A DNA stretch of 64,000 nt from Halorussus pelagicus (GCF_004087835.1 NZ_CP035119.1:682001-746000), one strand, 5' to 3'. Shown: positions 53,121-63,913, counted from the first letter of the stretch. Notes: generated by a model not told the origin, from the sequence alone. Made by a program: numbers and translations.

Positions 53121-53840
53121 ATGGGACGACGAATCCAAGGACAACGACGCGGTCGCGGGACGCCGACGTTCCGCGCCCCGTCGCACCAGTACAAAGCGGA
53201 CCTCACGCACAAGAAGCCCGAAGAGGTCGACACCGTCTCCGGCACCGTCGTGGACATCGAACACGACCCGGCCCGGAGCGCACCGGTGGCGGCCGTCGAG
53301 TTCGAGGACGGCGACCAGCGTCTCATCCTCGTGCCCGAGGGCGTCGGCGTCGGCGAGACCATTCAGGTCGGCGTCAGCGCCGAGATCAAACAAGGAAACA
53401 CCATGCCGCTGGCCGAGATTCCGGAAGGAGTCCCGGTCTGTAACGTCGAGCGCCAGCCCGGCGACGGCGGCAAGTTCGCTCGCGCCTCCGGCGTGAGCGC
53501 GAACCTCGTCACGCACGACCGCGACGCCGCGGTCGTCGAGCTTCCGAGCGGCGAGGTCAAGCGTCTCTCGCCCGATTGTCGGGCGACCATCGGCGTGGTC
53601 GCAGGTGGCGGCCGAACGGAGAAGCCGATGGTGAAGGCAGGAAACAAGCACCACAAGATGAAAGCGCGCGGCACCAAGTGGCCGAACGTCCGCGGCGTTG
53701 CGATGAACGCCGTCGATCACCCGTTCGGTGGCGGTGGCCGCCAGCACCCCGGCAAGCCGAAGTCCGTCTCGCGGAACGCTCCGCCCGGACGGAAGGTCGG
53801 GGACATCTCGTCCCGGCGAACGGGACGAGGAGGTAACTAA
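53121..53840 (+). CDS. rpl2: Ribosomal protein uL2
   Basis: The 239-residue protein starts MGRRIQGQRRGRGTPTFRAP and contains the conserved RGVAMNAVDHPFGGGGRQHP segment with the peptidyl-transferase-proximal histidine. Four bases separate it from rps19. Confidence 0.98.
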   Translation: MGRRIQGQRRGRGTPTFRAPSHQYKADLTHKKPEEVDTVSGTVVDIEHDPARSAPVAAVEFEDGDQRLILVPEGVGVGETIQVGVSAEIKQGNTMPLAEIPEGVPVCNVERQPGDGGKFARASGVSANLVTHDRDAAVVELPSGEVKRLSPDCRATIGVVAGGGRTEKPMVKAGNKHHKMKARGTKWPNVRGVAMNAVDHPFGGGGRQHPGKPKSVSRNAPPGRKVGDISSRRTGRGGN

Positions 53841-53843
53841 GCC

Positions 53844-54269
53844 ATGAGTGAAGGCGAATACCGAACCGGCCGCGAAGGTGAGTTCACCTTCCGCGGTTAC
53901 GACCTCGACGACCTGCAGGACATGAGTCTTGAGGAAGTCGCGGAACTGCTTCCCGCACGCCAGCGGCGAACCATCGAGCGCGGTCTGTCCACCGAGCAGG
54001 AGAAGCTTATCGAAGAGGCCCGCGAGGCCACCGAAGACGGCTCGGCGAACGACCCGATTCGGACACACCTCCGGAACATGCCGATTCTCCCCGAATTCGT
54101 CGGGAAGACGTTCTCGGTGTACACCGGTCAGAGCTTCGAGCGAGTGTACGTCGAGCCGGAGATGCTGGGCCACTACCTCGGCGAGTTCCAGCTGACGCGG
54201 AAATCGGTCGAACACGGACAGGCCGGTATCGGCGCGACCCGCTCCTCGAAGTTCGTGCCACTCAAGTGA
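53844..54269 (+). CDS. rps19: Ribosomal protein uS19
   Basis: The 141-residue small-subunit protein starts [20 protein letters not shown], longer than bacterial S19 by an N-terminal extension typical of archaea. The conserved core ends [17 protein letters not shown]. Confidence 0.97.
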   Translation: MSEGEYRTGREGEFTFRGYDLDDLQDMSLEEVAELLPARQRRTIERGLSTEQEKLIEEAREATEDGSANDPIRTHLRNMPILPEFVGKTFSVYTGQSFERVYVEPEMLGHYLGEFQLTRKSVEHGQAGIGATRSSKFVPLK

Positions 54270-54273
54270 TACC

Positions 54274-54735
54274 ATGGGAATCAGTTACAGCGTCGAGACC
54301 GACCCGGACACCACCGCCAAGGGGATGCTCCGGGAGCGGCACATGAGCCACAAGCACAGCAAAGCCATCGCCCGCGAAATCAAGGGCAAGACCGTGGAGG
54401 ACGCCCGAGAGTACCTCCAAGCGGTCATCGACGGCGAGCGGTCGGTGCCGTTCAAGCAACACAACAGCGGCGTCGGCCACCGTAGCGACATCGACGGCTG
54501 GGACGCCGGTCGCTACCCCGAGAAGGCCAGTGAGGCCTTCCTGACCCTCATCGAGAACGTCGTCAACAACGCCGACCAGCAGGGCTTCGACGGCGAGTCG
54601 ATGGAAATCATGCACGTCGCCGCCCACAAGATCGGCGAAGTGCAGGGCCGCAAGCCCCGAGCGATGGGGCGGGCGAGCGCGTGGAACACGCCCGAGGTAG
54701 ACGTGGAACTCGTACTCAAAGAGGTGCAAGAATAA
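54274..54735 (+). CDS. rpl22: Ribosomal protein uL22
   Basis: The 153-residue protein starts MGISYSVETDPDTTAKGMLR, with an archaeal N-terminal extension and the tunnel-lining loop near GVGHRSDIDGWDAGRYPEK. Its stop overlaps the rps3 start by one base. Confidence 0.97.
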   Translation: MGISYSVETDPDTTAKGMLRERHMSHKHSKAIAREIKGKTVEDAREYLQAVIDGERSVPFKQHNSGVGHRSDIDGWDAGRYPEKASEAFLTLIENVVNNADQQGFDGESMEIMHVAAHKIGEVQGRKPRAMGRASAWNTPEVDVELVLKEVQE

Positions 54736-55655
54736 TGGCAGACGAACAGCAGTTCATTCACGACGGACTTCAGCGGTCCCAGATCGACGAGTTCTTCGGC
54801 GAAGAACTCGGCCGTGCGGGTTACGGCGGCATGGATGTCGCCAAGACCCCGATGGGGACCCAAATCGTTCTCAAGGCCGAGAAGCCCGGTATGGTCATCG
54901 GCAAGGGCGGGAAGAACATCCGGAAGATTACCACGCAGCTCGAAGAGCGGTTCGACCTCGAAGACCCGCAGATCGACGTGCAGGAAGTGGACGAGCCGGA
55001 CCTCAACGCCCGAATCGTCGCGGACCGACTCGCCAACGCGCTCGAACGCGGTTGGTACTTCCGGAAGGCCGGACACACCACCATCGACCGCATCATGGAC
55101 GCCGGTGCGCTCGGTGCCGAAATCGTCCTCTCCGGGAAAGTTACCGGTGCGCGCTCGCGCGTCGAGAAGTTCAACCGTGGGTACATCAAGCACAACGGTG
55201 AACCCGCCGAGGACATCGTTGACCACGGGCAGGGCGTCGCCGTCCTGAAGCTCGGCACCATCGGCGTGGACGTGAAAATCATCCCGCCGAACGCCAAGCT
55301 CCCCGACGACTTCGAGATTCAGGAAGACGCGAGTCCCGAAGAGATCGTCCCCGAGGCCGTCGAGGCCAACGAGCAGGCTGGCGTCGAGGAACTTCTCGAA
55401 GAGCCGACCGACGAGGAACTCGAAGAGCTTCGTGAGGAGGAGGACGCGGACGAGGTTCCCGCCGAACCCGCCGAAGAGGAGCTTGACGAGGAAGTCGTCG
55501 AAGAGGTAATCGAGGACGAGACCAGCGAGGAGTCGGCCGACGAGACCGAAACCGAGAACTCGGTCGAAGAGGAACTCGACGAGCTCGAAGAGGAAGTCGA
55601 GCAGGAAGCAGAGGACCTCATGGACGAGATGGAAGACGAGGAGGGTGACGAATAA
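54735..55655 (+). CDS. rps3: Ribosomal protein uS3
   Basis: The 306-residue protein starts [20 protein letters not shown]. The KH domain carries [20 protein letters not shown]. The C-terminal tail (from about 215) is a long acidic region, usual for haloarchaeal uS3. A frame opening at 54681 is spurious; the ATG overlaps the rpl22 stop. Confidence 0.97.
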   Translation: MADEQQFIHDGLQRSQIDEFFGEELGRAGYGGMDVAKTPMGTQIVLKAEKPGMVIGKGGKNIRKITTQLEERFDLEDPQIDVQEVDEPDLNARIVADRLANALERGWYFRKAGHTTIDRIMDAGALGAEIVLSGKVTGARSRVEKFNRGYIKHNGEPAEDIVDHGQGVAVLKLGTIGVDVKIIPPNAKLPDDFEIQEDASPEEIVPEAVEANEQAGVEELLEEPTDEELEELREEEDADEVPAEPAEEELDEEVVEEVIEDETSEESADETETENSVEEELDELEEEVEQEAEDLMDEMEDEEGDE

Positions 55656-55867
55656 TGGCCATCCTTCATATCGAGGAAATCCGCGACATGACTCCCGCAG
55701 AGCGTGAGTCGGAGCTGGAAGACCTCGAAACCGAACTCCTCAACGAGAAGGCCGTGAAGGCCGCCGGTGGCGCACCGGAGGACCCCGGCCGATTCCAGCA
55801 GCTTCGCCGGACCATCGCGCAGATCAAGACGATCCAGCGCGAGGAAGGCGACCTGAGCGACGAATAA
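55655..55867 (+). CDS. rpl29: Ribosomal protein uL29
   Basis: The 70-residue helical protein starts [20 protein letters not shown]. It overlaps the rps3 stop by one base and is followed by rnp1 after two bases. Confidence 0.97.
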   Translation: MAILHIEEIRDMTPAERESELEDLETELLNEKAVKAAGGAPEDPGRFQQLRRTIAQIKTIQREEGDLSDE

Positions 55868-55869
55868 TC

Positions 55870-56394
55870 ATGCCACTTACACCCGAGAACCTGACGCGAC
55901 ACGAACTCAACGGACTTCACGTCCGCGTCGCCGACGCGCCGAACCCGGACCTCGTGGGAATCGAGGGCCGGGTCGTCGCCGAGACGCAGGGCACGTTGAG
56001 CGTCGCGTCCGCCTCTCGGGTGCGGCAGGTGCCGAAAGAGGGCTCGACATTCGAGTTCGCGCTTACAGATGAATCCGCCGACCGTTCCGAGACGCGCTCG
56101 GGACCTCGTCGCGCCTCGCGCGACGATGCCGCGAAGGGGTCGGGGACCGCGTCCAAACTTGCATCGGAAACTGCCGGAGTTGCCTCCGGTCAGTCCGGTG
56201 CTGTCTCCGAACCACGTTCGGGGGGCAGTCGGCGTTCGGCCGACTGCACCTCCGGAGGGCGCTCGGAGGCTCGTCGGCCGAACGCCGACGGTGGCGAGGG
56301 CGTGGCCTACGTTACGGTGGATGGCGCGCGGCTGCTCTCACGACCCGAACTACGCACCGAAAACGCAGGTGAATCTAAATGGCAACAGGACTGA
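55870..56394 (+). CDS. rnp1: RNase P protein component 1 (Rpp29/Pop4) with a long low-complexity insertion
   Basis: The 174-residue protein carries the Rpp29 core at 1-68 ([40 protein letters not shown]) and its final strands at 145-165 ([20 protein letters not shown]). Between them (about 69-143) is a Ser/Gly/Arg/Ala-rich insertion that is likely disordered; the archaeal family is usually near 90-150 residues. Rpp29 helps RNase P mature tRNA 5' ends. It overlaps rps17 by 16 bases. Confidence 0.88.
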   Translation: MPLTPENLTRHELNGLHVRVADAPNPDLVGIEGRVVAETQGTLSVASASRVRQVPKEGSTFEFALTDESADRSETRSGPRRASRDDAAKGSGTASKLASETAGVASGQSGAVSEPRSGGSRRSADCTSGGRSEARRPNADGGEGVAYVTVDGARLLSRPELRTENAGESKWQQD

Positions 56395-56756
56395 ACGTAT
56401 CAGAGCCGGAAGGAACCTGCTCCGACGAGAACTGTCCGTTCCACGGAACGCTGTCCGTGCGCGGTCAGACGCTCGAAGGAGAGGTTGCTTCCACAGACAT
56501 GGACAAAACCGTGATCGTCGAGCGAGAGTACGACGTTCCGGTTCCGAAGTACGACCGGTACATGAAGCGCCGGTCCCGAGTCCCGGCACACCACCCGGAC
56601 TGCTTGGAACTGGAAGTCGGCGACACGGTTCGTATCGCAGAGACCCGACCGCTTTCGAAGACGAAGAGCCACGTCGTCGTCGAGCAGTTCGAGACGACGC
56701 GGAGCTTCGGAGCGGGCGGCACCGAACAACAAGACGAATCGGAGGACGAAGAATAA
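56379..56756 (+). CDS. rps17: Ribosomal protein uS17
   Basis: The 125-residue protein starts [20 protein letters not shown]. The N-terminal Cys pair ([10 protein letters not shown]) is archaeal-type and may bind zinc. The core includes [20 protein letters not shown]. It overlaps rnp1 by 16 bases and its stop overlaps the rpl14 start by one base. Confidence 0.96.
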   Translation: MATGLNVSEPEGTCSDENCPFHGTLSVRGQTLEGEVASTDMDKTVIVEREYDVPVPKYDRYMKRRSRVPAHHPDCLELEVGDTVRIAETRPLSKTKSHVVVEQFETTRSFGAGGTEQQDESEDEE

Positions 56757-57154
56757 TGGAAGCGCTCAAAGCCGACATTACGCAGGGCCTCTCGAAAGGC
56801 TCGCTCCTCAACTGCGCCGACAACACGGGCGCACGCGAGGTCAAACTCATCAGCGTCTCCGGCTACTCCGGCGCCAAGAGCCGCCACCCGAAGGCGGGCA
56901 TCGGTGACAAAGTGACCGTCTCGGTCACGAAGGGTACCCCAGAGATGCGACGGCAAGTGCTGGAAGCGGTTGTTGTTCGCCAGCGCCAGCCGATTCGTCG
57001 TCCCGACGGCATGCGCGTCAAGTTCGAAGACAACGCGGCCGTCATCATCGACGACGTTGAGGAACCGCGCGGGACCGAAATCAAGGGTCCCATCGCGCGG
57101 GAAGTCGCAGAGCGGTTCGGAAGCATCGCAAGCACCGCTACGATGATAGTATGA
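56756..57154 (+). CDS. rpl14: Ribosomal protein uL14
   Basis: The 132-residue protein starts [20 protein letters not shown], with the conserved [15 protein letters not shown] and the ENAAVIIDD-like [17 protein letters not shown]. It ends four bases into rpl24. The long frame that opens at 56069 is a shadow through rnp1 and rps17. Confidence 0.97.
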   Translation: MEALKADITQGLSKGSLLNCADNTGAREVKLISVSGYSGAKSRHPKAGIGDKVTVSVTKGTPEMRRQVLEAVVVRQRQPIRRPDGMRVKFEDNAAVIIDDVEEPRGTEIKGPIAREVAERFGSIASTATMIV

Positions 57155-57507
57155 CTCAGCAACCACGCAAACAACGAAACCAGACCGAGCGCGCCTCGCT
57201 CCACGAGCGACACGAGCAGGTCAAGGCGACGCTCGCCGACGACCTCCGCGAGGAGTTCGACACCCGCAGTGTCCGCGTCAACGCGGGCGACACCGTCGAG
57301 GTGATGCGCGGGGACTTCGCTGGCGACGAAGGCGAAGTCATCAAGGTTGACCTCCGCGACGCGGTCGTTCACGTCGAGGACGTGACTCTCGAGAAGGCCG
57401 ACGGCGAAGAAGTGCCCCGGCCGCTCGACGCGAGCAATCTCAAGGTCACCGACCTCGACCTCGAAGACGACCTGCGCGAGGAGCGCCTCCGAGGTGAGAA
57501 CGAATGA
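57151..57507 (+). CDS. rpl24: Ribosomal protein uL24
   Basis: The 118-residue protein starts [20 protein letters not shown], with KOW motif [20 protein letters not shown]. It overlaps uL14 and eS4 by four bases each. Confidence 0.97.
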   Translation: MTQQPRKQRNQTERASLHERHEQVKATLADDLREEFDTRSVRVNAGDTVEVMRGDFAGDEGEVIKVDLRDAVVHVEDVTLEKADGEEVPRPLDASNLKVTDLDLEDDLREERLRGENE

Positions 57508-58205
57508 CGAAACACCAGAAGCGACTCTCAGTTCCGAAGTCCTGGCCGGTCGAGCGCAAGACCGAAACCTTCACCGTGAAGGCCGATTCCGGCCCGCACG
57601 GAGAGGACGGCGTGCCCCTCATCATCCTGCTGCGGGACGTGCTGGGCTACGTCGGCTCCCGGAAGGAAGCACGATACGCTCTCGATCAGGGCAACGTGCT
57701 GGTCAACGGCGACGAGAACGTCGCCGAGGACCGACCTATCGGGATGTTCGACATCATCGCGTTCACCGAGCGCGAAGAGTTCTACCGCGTCTTCCCCGAC
57801 GAGGGCGGTCGGCTCACGCTGACTCCCATCGAGGCCGACGCCGCCGAGAGCAAGCTCGGAAAGATCGAGGACAAGACGAAGGTCTCGGGCGGTCGCACCC
57901 AGCTCAACCTCCACGACGGGCAGAACCTGCTCGTCGAGGACGACGAGTACAGCGCCGGGGACTCCATCGTCATCAGCAACGACGACACCGAGGTCGTCGC
58001 GCACTTCCCCTACGAGGAAGGCAGCCTCGTGACCGCTGTCCGCGGTTCGCACGCGGGCGACATCGGCGAGGTCACCGAGATTCAGGTGACGCCCGGTAGC
58101 GGTTCGAACAACGTCGTGGTCGAGACGGACGACGACGGCACCTTCGAGACGGTCGAAGAGTACGTCGTGGTCATCGACGAGAACTTCGTGGGTGATGACG
58201 AATGA
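57504..58205 (+). CDS. rps4e: Ribosomal protein eS4
   Basis: The 233-residue archaeal/eukaryal protein starts [20 protein letters not shown], with an S4-type RNA-binding region ([20 protein letters not shown]) and a KOW segment ([15 protein letters not shown]). Both flanking junctions are four-base overlaps. Confidence 0.97.
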   Translation: MTKHQKRLSVPKSWPVERKTETFTVKADSGPHGEDGVPLIILLRDVLGYVGSRKEARYALDQGNVLVNGDENVAEDRPIGMFDIIAFTEREEFYRVFPDEGGRLTLTPIEADAAESKLGKIEDKTKVSGGRTQLNLHDGQNLLVEDDEYSAGDSIVISNDDTEVVAHFPYEEGSLVTAVRGSHAGDIGEVTEIQVTPGSGSNNVVVETDDDGTFETVEEYVVVIDENFVGDDE

Positions 58206-58726
58206 GCGAAGCAGACGCTGATTTCCACGAGATGCGCGAGCCGACCATCGAGAAGGTCGTCGTCCACATGGGCGTCGGCGAAGGCGGCCGCGAGCTCGCG
58301 GACGCCGAGGACATTCTCGAAGACGTGACTGGCCAGCAGAGCGTGCGGACGCAGGCCAAGTCCACCAAGCCCGAGTTCGGCATCCGTCAGGGCGACCCCA
58401 TCGGTGCGAAGGTCACCCTGCGCGACGACGAGGCGACGGAATTCCTCCAGAAGGCGCTCCCGCTGGCCGACATCGCGGGTCGTCAGTTCGACGGCACGGG
58501 GAACTTCAGCTTCGGCGTCGAGGAACACACCGAGTTCCCGAGCCAAGAGTACGACCCGAACATCGGCATCTACGGGCTGGACGTGACGGTTAACCTCGTC
58601 CGACCCGGCTACCGAATCAGCAAGCGCGACAAGGTTACGCGGTCGCTCCCCTCGGCACACAAGCTGAACGCCGAGGACGCCATCGCGTACATCGAATCGA
58701 ACTTCGACGTGGAGGTTGAACGATGA
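58202..58726 (+). CDS. rpl5: Ribosomal protein uL5
   Basis: The 174-residue 5S rRNA-binding protein starts [20 protein letters not shown] and contains [18 protein letters not shown]. It overlaps rps14 by four bases. Confidence 0.97.
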   Translation: MSEADADFHEMREPTIEKVVVHMGVGEGGRELADAEDILEDVTGQQSVRTQAKSTKPEFGIRQGDPIGAKVTLRDDEATEFLQKALPLADIAGRQFDGTGNFSFGVEEHTEFPSQEYDPNIGIYGLDVTVNLVRPGYRISKRDKVTRSLPSAHKLNAEDAIAYIESNFDVEVER

Positions 58727-58905
58727 GTGAAAGCGAAATAGACTCCGAAGCGACCGGAGAACACGCCGCCAAGCGTACCGGCCAGTCGGACGAGTGCCAG
58801 CGCTGCGGTCGGAAGCAGGGTCTCGTCGGCAAGTACGACATCAACCTGTGTCGGCAGTGTTTCCGCGAAGTCGCCCGAAGCATGGGCTTCAAGAAGTACC
58901 GATAA
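58723..58905 (+). CDS. rps14: Ribosomal protein uS14 (zinc type)
   Basis: The 60-residue protein carries the C+ zinc knuckle: CQRCGRKQG and LCRQCF. The short length and Cys pattern are those of archaeal uS14. Confidence 0.97.
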   Translation: MSESEIDSEATGEHAAKRTGQSDECQRCGRKQGLVGKYDINLCRQCFREVARSMGFKKYR

Positions 58906-58907
58906 CT

Positions 58908-59300
58908 ATGGCAGGAAACGATCCGTTGGCCAACGCACTCTCCGGCATCGACAACGCCGAGAGCGTCGGTCATTTGGACCACACAGTACAGCCCGCGTCG
59001 AACGAGATCGGCAGCGTACTCGAAGTCTTCTACGACCGAGGGTACATCGACGGCTTCGAGTTCGTCGATGACGGTAAAGCCGGTCAGTTCGAGGTCGAAC
59101 TGAAAGGCGCCATCAACGAGTGCGGCGCGGTCAAGCCCCGGTACTCGGCCGGGTCCGACGACTTCGAGAAGTGGGAGAAGCGATTCCTCCCCGCCCGCGA
59201 CTACGGGGCACTCGTCGTCACGACCAGCCACGGCGTCATGAGCCACTACGAGGCCCGCGAAGAGGGCGTCGGTGGTCAGGTCATCGCGTACGTCTACTAA
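58908..59300 (+). CDS. rps8: Ribosomal protein uS8
   Basis: The 130-residue protein starts [20 protein letters not shown] and ends with [20 protein letters not shown]. The frame starting at 58794 overlaps rps14 and is spurious. Confidence 0.97.
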   Translation: MAGNDPLANALSGIDNAESVGHLDHTVQPASNEIGSVLEVFYDRGYIDGFEFVDDGKAGQFEVELKGAINECGAVKPRYSAGSDDFEKWEKRFLPARDYGALVVTTSHGVMSHYEAREEGVGGQVIAYVY

Positions 59301-59302
59301 CA

Positions 59303-59839
59303 ATGGCACGAACAGAACTCGAAATTCCGGACGACGTGACTGCGGAGCAGGACCACCTCGAACTCACCGTCGAGGGGCCGGAAGGAGCCGTTACGCGACG
59401 GCTTTGGTACCCCGACGTGTCCGTAAGCGTCGAGGACGAGTCCGTAGTCATCGAGAGCGAGGAGGAAGACGCCAAGACCAACGCGACCGTGGGTACGTTC
59501 GAGAGCCACGTTCGCAACATGTTCCACGGCGTGACCGAGGGTTGGGAGTACACCATGGAGGTGTTCTACTCTCACTTCCCGATGCAGGTCCGCGCCGAGA
59601 ACGGCGAGGTCGTCATCGAGAACTTCCTCGGTGAGAAAGCTCCCCGAACCACCGATATTCACGGCGACACGACCGTCAGCGTGGACGACGAGGTCCTGAC
59701 CCTGAGCGGACCGAGCATCGAGGACGTAGGCCAGACGGCCGCGGACATCGAACAGCTCACCCGCGTCAAGGACAAGGACACCCGCGTCTTCCAAGACGGC
59801 GTCTACATCACCGAGAAGCCCCAGACTGGAGGTGTCTAA
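59303..59839 (+). CDS. rpl6: Ribosomal protein uL6
   Basis: The 178-residue protein starts MARTELEIPDDVTAEQDHLE and has the two-repeat uL6 fold. Segments VGTFESHVRNMFHGVTEGWE and VTGNIFLG-equivalent VIENFLGEKAPRTTDIHGDT are visible. Confidence 0.97.
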   Translation: MARTELEIPDDVTAEQDHLELTVEGPEGAVTRRLWYPDVSVSVEDESVVIESEEEDAKTNATVGTFESHVRNMFHGVTEGWEYTMEVFYSHFPMQVRAENGEVVIENFLGEKAPRTTDIHGDTTVSVDDEVLTLSGPSIEDVGQTAADIEQLTRVKDKDTRVFQDGVYITEKPQTGGV

Positions 59840-59842
59840 CGA

Positions 59843-60559
59843 ATGGCAGAAGAAAACGACGAACCCCAATCGCTCGAAGACGTGAGCGGAGTCGGCCCGA
59901 GCAAGGCCGAGTCGCTCCGCGACGCGGGCTTCGAGTCGGTACAGGACGTGAAGGCCGCGAGTCAAGACGACCTCGCGGAGGTCAACGGCATCGGGAACGC
60001 CCTCGCCGCCCGTATCAAGGCGGACGTTGGCGGTCTCGAAGTCGAAGAGGAGACCGAGGCCGAAATCGAAGAGGACGAACCGGACGAGGCAGACGCCGAG
60101 ACCGACGAGGAGGTCGAGACCGAACTCCAGCCCCGCGGGCTGGTCGATAAGACCCCCGACCTCAGCGACCGTGAGGAGGAGCTTCTCACGCAGCGCAAGC
60201 GCGTCGGCAAGCCGCAGTTCAACCGGCAAGACTACCACAAGAAAAAGCGGACGCCGACCTCGTGGCGACGCCCGCGCGGCGCGCTGTCGAAGCAGCGCCG
60301 CGGCGTCAAGGGCAAAGGCGACACGGTGCAGGCTGGCTTCCGGACGCCGACCGAGGTGCGCGGCAAGCACCCGAGCGGCTTCGAGGAAGTCCGCGTCCAC
60401 AACACCGACGACCTCGAAGGCGTCGATGGCGACACGGAAGCAGTCCGCATCGCCTCGAAAGTCGGCGCTCGCAAGCGCGAGCGTATCGAGGAACAGGCCG
60501 AAGAACAGGGCGTTCGCGTCCTGAACCCGACCTACGTCGAAGTGGAGGTTGACGAATGA
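59843..60559 (+). CDS. rpl32e: Ribosomal protein eL32 with N-terminal helix-hairpin-helix extension
   Basis: The 238-residue protein has an N-terminal extension (1-60, [20 protein letters not shown]) of the helix-hairpin-helix type and an acidic linker (60-95) before the eL32 core ([20 protein letters not shown]). Haloarchaeal eL32 is known to be extended this way. Its stop overlaps rpl19e. Confidence 0.96.
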   Translation: MAEENDEPQSLEDVSGVGPSKAESLRDAGFESVQDVKAASQDDLAEVNGIGNALAARIKADVGGLEVEEETEAEIEEDEPDEADAETDEEVETELQPRGLVDKTPDLSDREEELLTQRKRVGKPQFNRQDYHKKKRTPTSWRRPRGALSKQRRGVKGKGDTVQAGFRTPTEVRGKHPSGFEEVRVHNTDDLEGVDGDTEAVRIASKVGARKRERIEEQAEEQGVRVLNPTYVEVEVDE

Positions 60560-60996
60560 GCGACCTGAGCGCACAGAAGCGACTCGCGTCCGACGTTCTC
60601 GACGTTGGCGAGAACCGCGTCTGGTTCGACCCCGAAGCACAGGGAGCGATCGCGGAGGCGATTACCCGCGAGGACATCCGCGAACTGGTCGAGGACGGCT
60701 CGATCAAGGCGAAGGACAAGAAAGGCAACTCCCGCGGCCGCGCCCGCAAGCGGAAGGCCAAGCGCGACTACGGTCACCAGACCGGCGCTGGCACCCGAAA
60801 GGGGAAGTCGGGCGGTCGCCAGCAGGGCAAAGAACAGTGGCAGCAGAAGATTCGCGCGCAGCGAACGAAGCTCCGTGAACTCCGTGCCGAGGGCGAAATC
60901 ACGCAGTCTCAGTACCGAGACCTGTACGACAAGTCCAAAGGCGGCGAGTTCCGTAGCGTCCAGTACCTGCTGAACTACATCGAGAGTAACTACTAA
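60556..60996 (+). CDS. rpl19e: Ribosomal protein eL19
   Basis: The 146-residue helical basic protein starts [20 protein letters not shown] and carries the [20 protein letters not shown] stretch. It overlaps eL32 by four bases. Confidence 0.97.
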   Translation: MSDLSAQKRLASDVLDVGENRVWFDPEAQGAIAEAITREDIRELVEDGSIKAKDKKGNSRGRARKRKAKRDYGHQTGAGTRKGKSGGRQQGKEQWQQKIRAQRTKLRELRAEGEITQSQYRDLYDKSKGGEFRSVQYLLNYIESNY

Positions 60997-60998
60997 CA

Positions 60999-61550
60999 AT
61001 GGCAACAGGACCACGATATACGGTGCCGATGCGCCGTCGCCGCGAGGTCCGGACTGACTACCATCAGAGGTTGCGCCTGCTAAAATCGGGCAAGCCCCGG
61101 CTGGTCGCTCGCAAGAGCAACAAGCACGTCAGGGCGCAGCTGGTCACGATGGGTCCCAACGGCGACGAAACGGTTACGAGCGCGTACTCCGGCGACCTCG
61201 AAGAGTACGGCTGGGAAGCCCCCACGGGCAATCTCCCCAGCGCGTACCTGACGGGGCTGCTGGCAGGCAAGCGAGCGCTCGAAGCCGGACTCGAGGAGGC
61301 GGTCCTCGACATCGGTCTCAACACCGCGACACCCGGAGGCAAAGTATTCGCAGTACAGGAAGGCGCAATCGACGCCGGGCTCGAAATCCCCCACAACGAC
61401 AGCGTGCTGGCCGACTGGTCGCGCAACCGCGGCGAACACATCGCCGAGTACGCCGAGCAGTTGGACGAACCGCTCTACAGCGGGGACTTCGACGCCACAG
61501 AACTACCCGCGCACTTCGACGAAGTGCGAGAGAACCTCATGGAGGACTAA
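60999..61550 (+). CDS. rpl18: Ribosomal protein uL18
   Basis: The 183-residue 5S rRNA-binding protein starts MATGPRYTVPMRRRREVRTD. It is longer than bacterial uL18, as in other archaea, and contains TDYHQRLRLLKSGKPRLVAR. Confidence 0.97.
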   Translation: MATGPRYTVPMRRRREVRTDYHQRLRLLKSGKPRLVARKSNKHVRAQLVTMGPNGDETVTSAYSGDLEEYGWEAPTGNLPSAYLTGLLAGKRALEAGLEEAVLDIGLNTATPGGKVFAVQEGAIDAGLEIPHNDSVLADWSRNRGEHIAEYAEQLDEPLYSGDFDATELPAHFDEVRENLMED

Positions 61551-61553
61551 CGT

Positions 61554-62198
61554 ATGTGTGCTAACCACGACGGCTGGGAACCCCAGACCCGTCTCGGCCG
61601 CAAAGTCGCCGAGGGCGAAATCGACACGATGGAGGACGCCCTCAACTCCGGACTCCCGCTGAAGGAGTCGGAGCTCGTCGATCAGCTGCTGCCGGGACTC
61701 GAAGACGAAGTGCTGGACATCAACATGGTCCAGCGGATGACCGACTCCGGTCGGCGCGTGAAGTTCCGCTGTGTCGTCGCCATCGGCAACCGAGACGGCT
61801 ACGTCGGCTACGCCGAAGGCCGCGACGATCAGGTCGGCGGTGCCATCCAGAAGGCAATCGACATTGCGAAGCTGAACATGATTCAGGTCAACCGCGGCGC
61901 GGGGTCGTGGGAGGACCGAAGCGAACGGCCCCACTCGCTGGCCCGCCAGACGAAGGGCAAGGCTGGCAGCGTTGAGGTCGAACTGATTCCGGCCCCGACC
62001 GGTCTCGGTCTCGCGGCGACCGACACCGTCCGCAAGATTCTCGAACTCGGCGGCGTCGAGAACGCGTGGACCAAGAGTCACGGCAACACCCGGACGACGC
62101 TCAACCTCGCCAAGGCGACGTACAACGCCTTGGAGAACGCCGCGGAGTCCCGCGGCCCGCGCGGTCGAACTGACTTCAGCGAGGAGGTGGCCGAGTGA
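61554..62198 (+). CDS. rps5: Ribosomal protein uS5
   Basis: The 214-residue protein begins [20 protein letters not shown] and has the double-stranded RNA-binding fold with [20 protein letters not shown]. Its stop overlaps the rpl30 start by one base. Confidence 0.97.
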   Translation: MCANHDGWEPQTRLGRKVAEGEIDTMEDALNSGLPLKESELVDQLLPGLEDEVLDINMVQRMTDSGRRVKFRCVVAIGNRDGYVGYAEGRDDQVGGAIQKAIDIAKLNMIQVNRGAGSWEDRSERPHSLARQTKGKAGSVEVELIPAPTGLGLAATDTVRKILELGGVENAWTKSHGNTRTTLNLAKATYNALENAAESRGPRGRTDFSEEVAE

Positions 62199-62662
62199 TG
62201 AAGGCGGTCGTCCAGATTCGCGGTGAAGTTGACATGACCGGCGAAACGCAGGACACGCTGGAGATGCTGAATCTCCACCGCGTCAACCACTGCACGCTCG
62301 TCCCGGACACCGACGCCTACCGCGGTATGGTCGCAAAGGTCAACGACTACACCGCCTACGGCGAACCCAGCCAAGACGTGCTGGAGACGGTACTTCAGAA
62401 GCGCGCCGAACCCGAAGCGGGAAGCGCCGACATCGACGACGAGTGGGTCGCCGACAACACCGACTACGACGATGTGAGCGACCTCGCAAGCGCGCTGCTG
62501 GACGAGGAGACGACGCTGCGAGAGCAGGGTCTCTCCCCGGTCCTCCGACTTCACCCGCCGCGTGGCGGTCACGACGGAATCAAGCACCCGACTAAAGAGG
62601 GCGGTCAGCTCGGCAAGCACAACACCGAGCAGATCGACTCGCTCCTGAAGGCGATGCGATAA
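62198..62662 (+). CDS. rpl30: Ribosomal protein uL30
   Basis: The 154-residue protein starts at the [23 protein letters not shown]; a GTG one codon upstream (62195) overlaps rps5 and is less likely. It is longer than the bacterial form, usual for archaea. It contains LRLHPPRGGHDGIKHPTKEG. Confidence 0.96.
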   Translation: MKAVVQIRGEVDMTGETQDTLEMLNLHRVNHCTLVPDTDAYRGMVAKVNDYTAYGEPSQDVLETVLQKRAEPEAGSADIDDEWVADNTDYDDVSDLASALLDEETTLREQGLSPVLRLHPPRGGHDGIKHPTKEGGQLGKHNTEQIDSLLKAMR

Positions 62663-62664
62663 CC

Positions 62665-63141
62665 ATGACGGACAAGAAACGACGACAGCGCGGCTCCCGC
62701 ACGCACGGCGGCGGTAGTCACAAGAACCGGCGCGGTGCCGGTCACCGCGGCGGACGCGGACGCGCGGGTCGCGCCAAACACGAATTCCACAACTACGAAC
62801 CGCTCGGCAAGCACGGCTTCTCCCGACCGGATAAGGTTCAGGACGAGGTCCTGACCATCACCGTCCAGAAGCTCGACGAGGACGCGGCCCTGATGGCCGC
62901 CGAGGGCGATGCCGAGGAGACCGACTTCGGCTACCGTCTCGACGTTCGAGACATCGTCGAGGACGGCTGGGACGCCGACGCCGTGAAGGTTCTCGGCGAC
63001 GGCCAAGTGCGCAACCAACTCGAAGTGACGGCCGACGCCTTCTCTGCGAGCGCGGTCGAACTCATCGAGGAGAAGGGCGGCGACGCCGTCCTCAGTGAGC
63101 GCGGCGAGGAAGACGACGCGGACGACTCGAACGACGAGTAG
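62665..63141 (+). CDS. rpl15: Ribosomal protein uL15
   Basis: The 158-residue basic N-terminal protein starts MTDKKRRQRGSRTHGGGSHK, a glycine/arginine-rich region typical of uL15. It is the last ribosomal gene visible in the operon. secY, which often follows, is not in the window. Confidence 0.97.
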   Translation: MTDKKRRQRGSRTHGGGSHKNRRGAGHRGGRGRAGRAKHEFHNYEPLGKHGFSRPDKVQDEVLTITVQKLDEDAALMAAEGDAEETDFGYRLDVRDIVEDGWDADAVKVLGDGQVRNQLEVTADAFSASAVELIEEKGGDAVLSERGEEDDADDSNDE

Positions 63142-63253
63142 TCGCGCAGTCGCAGTTTTCGATTTTTCGATGGTGTTCGGTTTCGATTTGAGTGGCGACA
63201 GCGTTGAGACAATCGAGTGAAACGCTTATGAGGCCACCTCTTCAATACGGAGT

Positions 63254-63913
63254 ATGACCTACGATACCGTCGTCTTCGACAACGACGGTGTCCTCGTCGG
63301 CCGGACGAGCTTCGACGTTCTGCGGGACGCGACCCTACGAACGTTCGAGAAGTTCGACGTGACCGACCCGGACTCCGACCACGTAGACGATATGACGGTA
63401 GGCGCGACACCGAGTCGCGTCAGTGAAGTTTGCAGGACGTACGACCTCGACCCCGAGCGGTTCTGGCGAGCCCTCGACAGCACCTCCTCGCGCGCCCAGC
63501 AGATGGAGGCTCGTGAAGGACGCAAGACCCCCTACGACGACGTGGACACGCTGGCCGACCTCGACACCTCGATGGGAATCGTCAGTTCGAACCAGCAAGA
63601 GACGGTGGATTTCCTCATCGATCACTTCGATGTGGACCATCTGTTCGAGACGGCGTACGGCCGCGAGGCGACCATCGAGAGCCTCGACCGGCGCAAGCCC
63701 AACTCCCACTACATCGACCGGGCGCTGTCAGACTTGGACGCCGACTCGGCGCTGTTCGTCGGCGACAACGAGTCGGACATCCGGGCCGCTGAGAACGCGG
63801 GCATCGACTCGGCGTTCATCCGGCGACCCCACCGTCGAGATTGGGACCTGAACGTCTGGCCGACGTGGGACATCGAGTCGCTGGACGACCTCCACAGAAT
63901 CTGTAGCGCCTGA
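63254..63913 (+). CDS. HAD-family hydrolase (phosphoglycolate phosphatase-like)
   Basis: The 219-residue protein has HAD motifs: motif I VVFDNDGVLVGRT (nucleophile in DNDG), motif II GIVSSNQQETVDFL, motif III lysine in SLDRRKPNSHYIDRA and motif IV LFVGDNESDIRAAE. It hydrolyses phosphate from a small metabolite; the substrate is not determinable. An SD-like gag/ggag precedes the ATG. It follows rpl15 by 112 bases and may be a separate transcript. 87 bases follow to the window edge with nothing visible. Confidence 0.9.
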   Translation: MTYDTVVFDNDGVLVGRTSFDVLRDATLRTFEKFDVTDPDSDHVDDMTVGATPSRVSEVCRTYDLDPERFWRALDSTSSRAQQMEAREGRKTPYDDVDTLADLDTSMGIVSSNQQETVDFLIDHFDVDHLFETAYGREATIESLDRRKPNSHYIDRALSDLDADSALFVGDNESDIRAAENAGIDSAFIRRPHRRDWDLNVWPTWDIESLDDLHRICSA

